Shown: one piece after another, positions 1-5,446 of the stretch
Layout of the letters: every line of letters starts with the position of its first letter
How positions within the stretch are numbered: position 1 is the first letter of the stretch
Source of the DNA: CAZDUS01 sp044344495
GTDB lineage: Bacteria > Verrucomicrobiota > Kiritimatiellia > CAIKKV01 > CAITUY01
Assembly: GCA_044344495.1 (NCBI GenBank)
Contig: JBIJCW010000111.1
Coordinates: forward strand, 1 to 7,662
Length of the DNA: 7,662 bases
Reading direction: 5' to 3'
The notes under the pieces: model-generated
The model's database searches: none
The model's input: only the letters and a program-made list of their open reading frames with translations
What the model was told of the DNA's origin: nothing
Made by a program: the position numbers and the translations under genes

Positions 1-66
1 CGCGAGGAGGATATGGCCTGGTGGCGATTGCAGCAGAGTAGCGGAGCAACGCACGGGGCGGATTAG
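1..66 (+). CDS. Possible C-terminal end of an unidentified gene entering from the left
   Basis: Frame 1 is open from the first base and ends at TAG 64-66, giving 21 residues ending in THGAD. Nearly two thirds of its codons end in G or C, as in the clear genes of the window, and two adjacent Trp codons make a non-coding origin a little less likely. The stop overlaps the stop of the opposing DUF3108 gene (complement of 63-65) in the four bases TTAG, the usual form of tightly packed convergent genes. An alternative is a 17-codon ORF from ATG 13, because GAGGAGG lies at 4-10, but a spacing of only 2 bases is too short for a good ribosome binding site. The fragment is too short to assign to any family. 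It could also be non-coding. Confidence 0.35.
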   Translation, partial: REEDMAWWRLQQSSGATHGAD

Positions 67-896
67 TCTCGGCCGTTCGCCCCAGTCTTGGGACTCATCT
101 TTGTCCATCGATCTTGGCCGGGACCCTCGACGGACCAGAGCACGGCATGAACGTCGGCCACGGGAATGGTCGCCTGGACCTTGGTGGCCAAGTGGCGTTC
201 GTCGTCAGAGACCCATATCCATATTTTTCCGCTTCGGACGAAGATTCCCTGGAAGGCGGCCTCGGGTTCCGTCTTGATGCTGCGGACATCGCCATGGTTT
301 GGGAGATCGACGTTTTCCTTCCTCAGTACGTTCACCCAAAGGTCATAGACTTTTTCGTCCGCCATAACTTTGAAGTGTTCATTGGTGCCGGGGATAAAGA
401 TGTGCGAACGGAGGGAATACATGAGGGTCGGGATGTCGCGGATGTCCGGTTGGATCGGGAATGTCTTATGTTTATTCTTTAGCGGGGATGACCAGCGTGC
501 CATCAGATTGGTTCGGTCGAAGACGGTGACCTCGTGGTAGCGATGGGAACCCTCGCTGATATTCTTGGTGAATTGAACAGGCAGGAAAGTTTCCGGATCC
601 ACGAGACTTTCGATGGTGTCATCCACGGGGTAGATTTTTTCGATGACTTTGTTGGAGGTTGTGCGCAGGCGGATGGCGAGCAGGCGACGTCCCTCGTGCT
701 CGGTCCATTCCGTCCAGCTGACGGCGGTGCCGACAGGCAGATATCCCCAGTAGATTCGGTAGGTCAGTTTCTCGCCGATCGGCCACTTAAGGCCGGGGAG
801 AGTGGCAGGAGCGTTGGTGCCATCCGGTTGCTGGGCACAGGCCAGGGCGGCACTTAGCGTGAGAAAAAGACAGACTGACTTGACGATACGCAACAT
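63..896 (-). CDS. Exported DUF3108 domain protein, function unknown
   Basis: The encoded protein has 277 residues. Residues 1-21 look like a signal peptide: Arg3 and Lys6, then a hydrophobic stretch (8-19) ending in ALAC. Cys20 could be a lipidation site, but Leu at -2 and Ala at -3 make a poor lipobox, so cleavage by signal peptidase I near residues 19-21 is as likely. The mature part follows the DUF3108 pattern: a GE-x-L-x-Y-x-I-x-W strand with a following VG near 41-56, a 'D...ID..T.LPVQF' stretch in the first half, a 'RDIPTLMYSLR' segment near 160-175, and a late 'IWIWVSDDERHLATKVQ' strand. This family is found in Gram-negative bacteria and is predicted to be periplasmic or outer-membrane associated; its role is not established. 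The reading frame stays open to 1130, but that extension lies over the hom gene and carries no family sequence, so I chose ATG 896-894. No clear Shine-Dalgarno precedes it. The gene is divergent from the hom operon, and nothing links it to amino-acid metabolism. Confidence 0.82.
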   Translation of the reverse strand: MLRIVKSVCLFLTLSAALACAQQPDGTNAPATLPGLKWPIGEKLTYRIYWGYLPVGTAVSWTEWTEHEGRRLLAIRLRTTSNKVIEKIYPVDDTIESLVDPETFLPVQFTKNISEGSHRYHEVTVFDRTNLMARWSSPLKNKHKTFPIQPDIRDIPTLMYSLRSHIFIPGTNEHFKVMADEKVYDLWVNVLRKENVDLPNHGDVRSIKTEPEAAFQGIFVRSGKIWIWVSDDERHLATKVQATIPVADVHAVLWSVEGPGQDRWTKMSPKTGANGRD

Positions 897-908
897 GGCG
901 AATAGGAA
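880..908 (+). promoter_or_regulatory. Weak sigma70-like promoter candidate for the hom operon
   Basis: TTGACG at 880-885 matches five of six bases of the -35 consensus and is followed after exactly 17 bases by TAGGAA at 903-908, which matches only three of six -10 bases. It would start transcription near 915 and give a leader of about 150 bases before hom. The candidate lies over the first codons of the opposing DUF3108 gene. A second weak option is TTGTAT (965-970), 16 bases, then TACAGT (987-992). Neither is strong enough to call the promoter with confidence. Confidence 0.25.
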
Positions 909-1020
909 GCCCGAACGTGCCAGCCAAGTCAATCGCCAAGTTGTTTCTTGTGGCGGCTTTGTACTTGTATCCGGAACGAATCCGGTTACAGTGATTACGT
1001 TTTGCGCTTGATTGCGACTG

Positions 1021-1039
1021 GCCGCCGTTCTTCGGCGGC
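1021..1039 (+). promoter_or_regulatory. GC-only hairpin in the hom leader, possible attenuator element
   Basis: GCCGCCG (1021-1027) and CGGCGGC (1033-1039) are exact reverse complements around the loop TTCTT, giving a 7-bp all-GC stem that ends 13 bases before the hom ribosome binding site and 27 bases before its ATG. On neither strand is it followed by a T run, so it is not a normal intrinsic terminator. An upstream GGCGGC at 952-957 could pair with 1021-1026 instead, which would break the hairpin. Two exclusive pairings are the basic layout of an attenuator, but such short GC words recur by chance in DNA of this composition. The structure is certain; a regulatory role is inference. Confidence 0.4.
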
Positions 1040-1052
1040 GCGATGGCGTTAT

Positions 1053-1059
1053 GGGGGAG
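1053..1059 (+). promoter_or_regulatory. Ribosome binding site that fixes the hom start
   Basis: GGGGGAG lies 7 bases before ATG 1067. Two other in-frame starts exist upstream: ATG 1043, which has no purine-rich site at a proper distance and falls right after the hairpin, and GTG 1061, which is only one base from this site. The spacing supports ATG 1067. Confidence 0.65.
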
Positions 1060-1066
1060 TGTGAGC

Positions 1067-2374
1067 ATGAAGGAAGTCGGTGTTGGATTACTTGGTTTTG
1101 GCACGGTCGGCGCCGGTGTGGTGGAAACACTGCAGCGGAATGGCGATTTGTTGGCTGAACGGCTTGGAGTGAAACCTGTTCTGCGTGGGATCGCGGATCT
1201 CGATATTGTGAAGGATCGCGGAGTGAAGGTAGGGCCCGGGATCCTGACGCAGGATGCGGTTGCCCTGATCAATGATCCCAAGGTGCAGATTGTGGTGGAG
1301 TTGATCGGTGGGACTACGATCGCCAAGATGCTGATCCTCCAGGCGTTGCGACTGGGCAAGCCGGTGGTTACGGCCAACAAGGCGCTGCTCGCGGAGCATG
1401 GGGGCGAAATCCTTGCCGTGGCGGCGGAGAACAAGACCGACGTCTGGTTCGAGGCCAGCGTGGCCGGTGGCATCCCGATCATCCGAGCATTACGTGAGGG
1501 GCTTGTGGCGAATCGGATTGAGGCGGTGTTCGGCATCCTGAATGGGACTTGCAACTACATCCTGACGCGCATGGAGCGTGAGCAGATGACGTTCGAGCAT
1601 GCGCTTAAGGAGGCGCAGGCGGCGGGGTATGCGGAAGCGGATCCGGGCCTTGACGTTGACGGTTATGACACGGCGCACAAGGCCGCCATTCTGGCATCGC
1701 TGGCCTATGGTGCCCGAGTGCCGATGGCAAAAGTGCATGTAGAGGGGATCCGGGGGTTGTCGAAACTGGATCTGGAGTGCGCCCGGCAACTTGGATACAG
1801 GGTCAAACTACTGGCGGTGATCAAGGACGAACATGGTGCCATCGATGTGAGGGTGCATCCAACGCTGGTGCCGTTGGAGCACATGTTGGCGTCGGTGATG
1901 GGGGTATTCAATGCCGTGGTGGTAAATGGCGACATCGTCGGGCAAACGGTTTATTACGGGCGCGGGGCAGGCCGGCTGCCGACGGCCAGTGCCGTGGTTA
2001 GCGATATCGCGGATGTAGCGCGCTGCCTGGTGGCGGGGGCCCCGTATGCGCGACCGGCGGCGACTCATCCGGAATCGGTAAAGTTCATGGATATGGGTGA
2101 TATGAAGACCCGGTATTATCTGCGGCTCTCGCTGCAGGACAAGCCTGGGGCGATGGGGGTTGTGGCCACCGTGCTGGGGCAGCACCATATCAGTTTGGCG
2201 TCGGTGTTGCAGAAGGAACCCCAGACGGGTGGCCGGAGCGTTCCTGTGATTATCCTGACGCATCCGGCACGCGAGAGGGATGTTGAAACGGCCGTGAAGG
2301 CGCTGGAGGAAATGCAAGCGATTGGAACAAAGTCGTGCAGATTGAGAGTGGAAGACCTGGGAATCGAGAAGTGA
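1067..2374 (+). CDS. hom: Homoserine dehydrogenase, monofunctional, with ACT domain
   Basis: The 435-residue enzyme reduces aspartate semialdehyde to homoserine with NAD(P)H, the committed step toward threonine and methionine, in the cytoplasm. The N-terminal Rossmann motif GFGTVG is at 10-15. The family's TANK motif is present, with Lys105. The family signature around 'EADP...DV.GYDTAHK' ends at Lys205; Asp201 and Glu190 sit at the same spacings from it as the catalytic Asp219, Glu208 and Lys223 of yeast homoserine dehydrogenase. A C-terminal ACT domain starts near 349 (RYYLRL, then DKPGAMG), as in monofunctional bacterial Hom proteins that are inhibited by threonine. Length fits the family (about 430). 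It is not fused to aspartate kinase; that enzyme is the next gene, starting two bases after this stop. The eight residues encoded from ATG 1043 would lie before the Rossmann strand and were excluded on ribosome-site spacing. Confidence 0.96.
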   Translation: MKEVGVGLLGFGTVGAGVVETLQRNGDLLAERLGVKPVLRGIADLDIVKDRGVKVGPGILTQDAVALINDPKVQIVVELIGGTTIAKMLILQALRLGKPVVTANKALLAEHGGEILAVAAENKTDVWFEASVAGGIPIIRALREGLVANRIEAVFGILNGTCNYILTRMEREQMTFEHALKEAQAAGYAEADPGLDVDGYDTAHKAAILASLAYGARVPMAKVHVEGIRGLSKLDLECARQLGYRVKLLAVIKDEHGAIDVRVHPTLVPLEHMLASVMGVFNAVVVNGDIVGQTVYYGRGAGRLPTASAVVSDIADVARCLVAGAPYARPAATHPESVKFMDMGDMKTRYYLRLSLQDKPGAMGVVATVLGQHHISLASVLQKEPQTGGRSVPVIILTHPARERDVETAVKALEEMQAIGTKSCRLRVEDLGIEK

Positions 2375-2376
2375 CT

Positions 2377-3774
2377 ATGACAACGAAGGACAATAGCAGG
2401 CTGGCGGTGGCGAAGTTTGGTGGAACGAGCGTTGCAGACGCGGCCCAAATCCAAAAGGTGTGCGAGATCGCCAAGATGGATTCCGCACGGCGAATCATTG
2501 TGGTATCAGCGCCAGGGAAACGCAGTTCATCGGACACCAAGGTGACGGATATGCTGATCGCCTGCGCGGAAGCCAGGCTGGCCGGCCAGTCGGCGGACGC
2601 GGAACTGAAGGCTATTGTCGACCGTTATGCGGATATCCAGAAAGCCGCCGGGATCGGGACGGGGATTATTGCCGAAATCGAGCGCGATTTACGCCAACGT
2701 TTGGATTCCGACCGTTCGCACAAGGGGCGTTTCCTGGATCTTCTCAAGGCGGCGGGGGAAGACAACAATGCGAAGTTGGTGGCGGAGATCTTTCGCAAGA
2801 ATGGAGTCGATGCTCATTATGTAAATCCGCGCGACGCCGGGATGCTGTTGAGCGACGATTTCGGCAACGCCATGGTGCTTGACGAGTCTTATGCAAAATT
2901 GACGGCATTGAGGACGGCGCCGGGGGTTACCATTTTTCCCGGGTTCTTCGGGTATACGAAAACCGGAGCAGTGGCGACGTTTCCCCGTGGAGGGTCCGAT
3001 ATCACCGGGGCGATTGTGGCGGCGGCAGTAAAGGCGGACGTGTATGAGAATTTCACCGACGTGGATTCGGTGTTCTCGGCGGACCCGCGGATCATTGAGG
3101 GGGCTCGATCGATTGATCTGCTGACCTATCGTGAGATGCGCGAACTGGCATACGCCGGGTTCGGGGTCTTCCATGATGAGGCCATTGTGCCGGCAGTGCG
3201 GGCCGGGATCCCCATTTGCATCCGTAACACGAACCGACCGGCGGCACCGGGAACCCGGATTGTCCCAAGCCGGCCGTACCATGGGGGCGAAGTGCTGGGG
3301 ATCGCGAGTTCCGACGGGTTCTGCGCTGTGTATGTGGACAAATACCTGATGAACCGCGAAGTTGGGTTCATGCGGAGGTTGCTGCAGATCCTCGAGGCCG
3401 AAAGCATCTCCTTTGAGCACGCGCCGTCGGGGATCGACAATATTTCGGTGATTCTCCGGGAGAAGGATTTCACGCCGGAGAAGGAAGTGCGTGTGGTTCA
3501 GAGAATCAAGGTCGAACTTGGCGCCGAGAACATTGACATTGACCGGGGGTTAGCCCTGGTGATGATTGTGGGAGAGGGGATGCATTACACCGTGGGGGTG
3601 GCGGCCCGGGCGACCACCGCCTTGTCACAGGCGGGCGTCAACCTTGAGATGCTCAATCAGGGGTCCTCGGAAATCAGCATGATGTTTGGCGTGAAGGCCG
3701 TGGAGCGCAAAAAGGCCGTGCAGGCCCTCTACAAGGCGTTTTTTCAGGCAGAGGCGGGCAAGGCGCCGGGATGA
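2377..3774 (+). CDS. lysC: Aspartate kinase, YclM/LysC (aspartokinase III-like) type
   Basis: The 465-residue enzyme phosphorylates L-aspartate with ATP, the first step toward lysine, threonine and methionine. Visible motifs are KFGGTS at 13-18 (nucleotide binding), VVSAPGKR with a following DTKVTD, AAGEDNNAK with Glu128 in the aspartate-binding position, and RGGSDITG at 204-211. These are followed by YENFTDVDSVFSADPR and the 'REMRELAYAGFGVFHDEA' stretch. Two ACT-like regulatory segments occupy roughly 309-375 and 390-455. The overall motif wording resembles the Bacillus YclM and E. coli LysC class (about 450 residues, one uninterrupted chain) rather than the alpha/beta class of about 410 residues. 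Which amino acid inhibits it cannot be read from the sequence. ATG 2377 was chosen because the protein then starts 12 residues before KFGGTS, with GAGAAG at 2366-2371 as a modest ribosome site inside the end of hom; earlier in-frame starts lie within hom. The two-base gap implies translational coupling with hom. Confidence 0.95.
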   Translation: MTTKDNSRLAVAKFGGTSVADAAQIQKVCEIAKMDSARRIIVVSAPGKRSSSDTKVTDMLIACAEARLAGQSADAELKAIVDRYADIQKAAGIGTGIIAEIERDLRQRLDSDRSHKGRFLDLLKAAGEDNNAKLVAEIFRKNGVDAHYVNPRDAGMLLSDDFGNAMVLDESYAKLTALRTAPGVTIFPGFFGYTKTGAVATFPRGGSDITGAIVAAAVKADVYENFTDVDSVFSADPRIIEGARSIDLLTYREMRELAYAGFGVFHDEAIVPAVRAGIPICIRNTNRPAAPGTRIVPSRPYHGGEVLGIASSDGFCAVYVDKYLMNREVGFMRRLLQILEAESISFEHAPSGIDNISVILREKDFTPEKEVRVVQRIKVELGAENIDIDRGLALVMIVGEGMHYTVGVAARATTALSQAGVNLEMLNQGSSEISMMFGVKAVERKKAVQALYKAFFQAEAGKAPG

Positions 3775-3812
3775 ATCCACGGCCGTGAGCAGTGCAGGTG
3801 GGAAGGGGCAGT
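3775..3812 (+). promoter_or_regulatory. lysC-cimA gap with cimA ribosome binding site
   Basis: This 38-base gap contains GGAAGG at 3801-3806, 6 bases before ATG 3813, which sets the cimA start over the in-frame GTG at 3792. It also contains the perfect 10-bp palindrome CACGGCCGTG at 3778-3787. The palindrome has no loop and no T run, so it is not a terminator, and I see no promoter. Readthrough from lysC is expected. Confidence 0.5.
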
Positions 3813-5420
3813 ATGAGTGTTAGGCGGAAAATATCGATCTATGACACCACGTTAAGGGACGGTTCGCAAGGCGAAGGGATTTCGTTTTCGGGCACGGCCA
3901 AGATCCAGGCTGCCTTGCGGATGGATGAGTTCTGCATTGATTACATCGAAGGTGGTTATGCCGGGTCGAATCCGAAGGACCTTGATTTCTTCCGGGAGAT
4001 CAAACGTCACAATCTGCGCCATGCCAAGGTGGCAGCCTTCGGGAGTACCCGCCGGGCTGATCTGCCTGTGGGTGAAGACAACAACCTGATGCGCCTGATC
4101 GAGGCCGACACGCCCGTGGTGACCTTCTTCGGCAAGACGTGGATGATGCATGTCACGGATGTGCTCCGGACGACGCGGGAGGAGAACCGGCGGATGATCG
4201 AAGACACGGTCCGCTATCTCAAGGAGCGCGGACGGGAAGTGGTCTTTGACGCCGAACATTTTTTTGACGGCTACAAGGATAATGCCGCGTTTGCGCTGGA
4301 CATGCTCAAGGCGGCTGTCGAGGCGGGCGCGGATGCCGTGGTGTTATGCGACACCAATGGTGGTTCGCTGCCGCATGATGTTTACGGAATTACTGCTGAA
4401 GTGGTAAAGGCGTTTCCCGTAACGGTGGTGGGTATCCACACACACAATGACGCTGGCCTGGGTGTGGCGAACACGTTGGAGGCAGTGCGGGCAGGAGCCC
4501 GGCATGTACAGGGAACGATCAACGGTTACGGCGAGCGGACAGGGAATGCCAATCTTTGCACGATCATCCCGAGCTTGGAACTTAAGATGGGGTTCAAGGC
4601 GATCCCGGAGGATGCGTTGAAGCAGTTGCGGGCACTGTCGTTGTTCATGGATGACCTGGTGAATGTGCGGCATGACGGCAAGGCGCCCTATGTGGGGGCC
4701 AGCGCCTTTTCGCACAAAGCCGGGATGCATGTGAACGCTGTGCAGAAGAACCCAAGGACATTCGAACATGTTCCCCCGGAAGCTGTCGGAAATGAGCGCC
4801 GGGTGTTGATCTCGGACGGGTCCGGCGCCAGCAGTGTATTGCTCAAAGCGATTGAGCTCGGGGTCGATATCAAGAAGTCCTCGCCGGAGGTCAAGGAGAT
4901 CCTGGAAGCCTTGAAGGAACTGGAACGGCAGGGTTATGTATATGAGGCGGCGGATGCGTCATTCCGGATGCTGGTTCAGAAGGTGCTGAACAAGCACAAG
5001 TCTTTCTTTGAACTTGAGGGATTCCGTGTGATTGTCGAGAAGGATGATGCGAATGCCCCGTGTGTCTCGGAAGCCAGTGTCAAGGTGCGTGTGGGAGGGG
5101 AAGTCGAGCACATGGTCGCCGAGGGGGATGGTCCGGTGAATGCGCTGGACCGTGCCCTGCGAAAAGCCCTGATGAGGTTTTACCCGGAGATCGAGAAAGT
5201 GCAGTTGTCAGACTTCCGTGTGCGGATCCTGGATCCCGAGGAAGCCACAGCGGCCAAGACGCGGGTGATCATCGAATCGGGTGATGGGGAAGAAACCTGG
5301 GGGACGGTGGGGGTTTCCGGAAATATCATCGAAGCCTCCTGGGAGGCACTGGTCGACAGCGTGGAGTATAAGCTATTCCGGGAAGAGGAAAAGCGACGGA
5401 AGGCCGAAGCCGGAAAATAG
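3813..5420 (+). CDS. cimA: (R)-citramalate synthase
   Basis: The 535-residue protein condenses pyruvate with acetyl-CoA to citramalate, the first step of the threonine-independent route to 2-oxobutyrate and isoleucine. The N-terminal TIM-barrel domain of the HMG-CoA lyase/isopropylmalate synthase superfamily opens with YDTTLRDGSQGEG (10-22; Arg15 and the metal ligand Asp16) and IEGGYAGSNPKD, which are diagnostic of the citramalate synthase family (TIGR00977) rather than LeuA or homocitrate synthase. The metal-binding HTHND is at 209-213, followed by NGYGERTGNANLCTI. A linker with HKAGMHVNAVQKNP, GNERRVL and a helical segment follows. A LeuA-type dimerisation/allosteric domain fills about 420-525 (VKVRVGGEVEHMVAEGDGPVNALD, then GTVGVSGNIIEASW), the likely site of feedback by isoleucine or leucine. 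Length fits the family. The substrate is inferred from family resemblance, not proven; 2-isopropylmalate synthase is the main alternative and is less likely. Confidence 0.93.
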   Translation: MSVRRKISIYDTTLRDGSQGEGISFSGTAKIQAALRMDEFCIDYIEGGYAGSNPKDLDFFREIKRHNLRHAKVAAFGSTRRADLPVGEDNNLMRLIEADTPVVTFFGKTWMMHVTDVLRTTREENRRMIEDTVRYLKERGREVVFDAEHFFDGYKDNAAFALDMLKAAVEAGADAVVLCDTNGGSLPHDVYGITAEVVKAFPVTVVGIHTHNDAGLGVANTLEAVRAGARHVQGTINGYGERTGNANLCTIIPSLELKMGFKAIPEDALKQLRALSLFMDDLVNVRHDGKAPYVGASAFSHKAGMHVNAVQKNPRTFEHVPPEAVGNERRVLISDGSGASSVLLKAIELGVDIKKSSPEVKEILEALKELERQGYVYEAADASFRMLVQKVLNKHKSFFELEGFRVIVEKDDANAPCVSEASVKVRVGGEVEHMVAEGDGPVNALDRALRKALMRFYPEIEKVQLSDFRVRILDPEEATAAKTRVIIESGDGEETWGTVGVSGNIIEASWEALVDSVEYKLFREEEKRRKAEAGK

Positions 5421-5446
5421 GGCAGGCAGTGCGGGGGGGGATACTT
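5421..5446 (+). promoter_or_regulatory. cimA-valS gap with an eight-G tract as valS ribosome site
   Basis: The 26-base gap contains eight consecutive G residues at 5433-5440, ending 6 bases before the valS ATG. This is the only purine-rich tract at the right distance. It would have to pair with the 16S tail partly through G-U pairs, because it lacks the usual A. No terminator or promoter is visible, so valS is probably transcribed with cimA. Confidence 0.5.

Larger units (their letters stand above)
897..1066. other. Divergent intergenic region between the DUF3108 gene and hom
   Basis: This 170-bp stretch separates the two divergent starts and is richer in A and T than the flanking genes, as expected for a control region. 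It holds a repeated TCCGG at 970-974 and 981-985 (11-bp spacing, one helical turn) whose second copy also forms a 5-bp inverted repeat with CCGGA at 971-975. It also holds a 7-bp hairpin at 1021-1039 and the hom ribosome binding site. A + strand frame from ATG 895 to TGA 1011 would encode 38 residues ending in a Thr/Val/Ile-rich stretch, but only about 40% of its codons end in G or C, unlike the real genes here, and it has no Shine-Dalgarno. No T-box, lysine riboswitch or other known riboswitch core was recognised. Confidence 0.6.

Noticed and set aside
895..1011. A 38-codon + strand gene ahead of hom
   Set aside because: No Shine-Dalgarno, third positions far less GC-rich than real genes here, and the start overlaps the start of the opposing gene. 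Kept only as part of a speculative leader finding.
1021..1039. Intrinsic terminator for a transcript entering hom or leaving the minus strand
   Set aside because: The 7-bp GC stem is not followed by a T run in either direction.
897..1130. N-terminal extension of the DUF3108 gene by 78 residues to an upstream ATG
   Set aside because: It would run across the divergent spacer and into hom, is rich in Arg, Pro and Ser as expected for an antisense frame, and would bury a clear signal peptide inside the protein.
787..1554. Long minus-strand frame of 255 codons over the start of hom
   Set aside because: It lies opposite clearly coding hom sequence, is rich in Arg, Ser and Pro, matches no family I recognise, and is the mirror effect of GC-rich codons.
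2689..3420. Minus-strand frame of 243 codons opposite lysC
   Set aside because: It lies wholly within the conserved kinase core, has no motif, and is rich in Arg, His and Pro as antisense frames here are.
3778..3787. Perfect 10-bp palindrome between lysC and cimA as terminator or operator
   Set aside because: It has no loop and no T run, and a single 10-bp palindrome made mostly of G and C is not enough to claim an operator.
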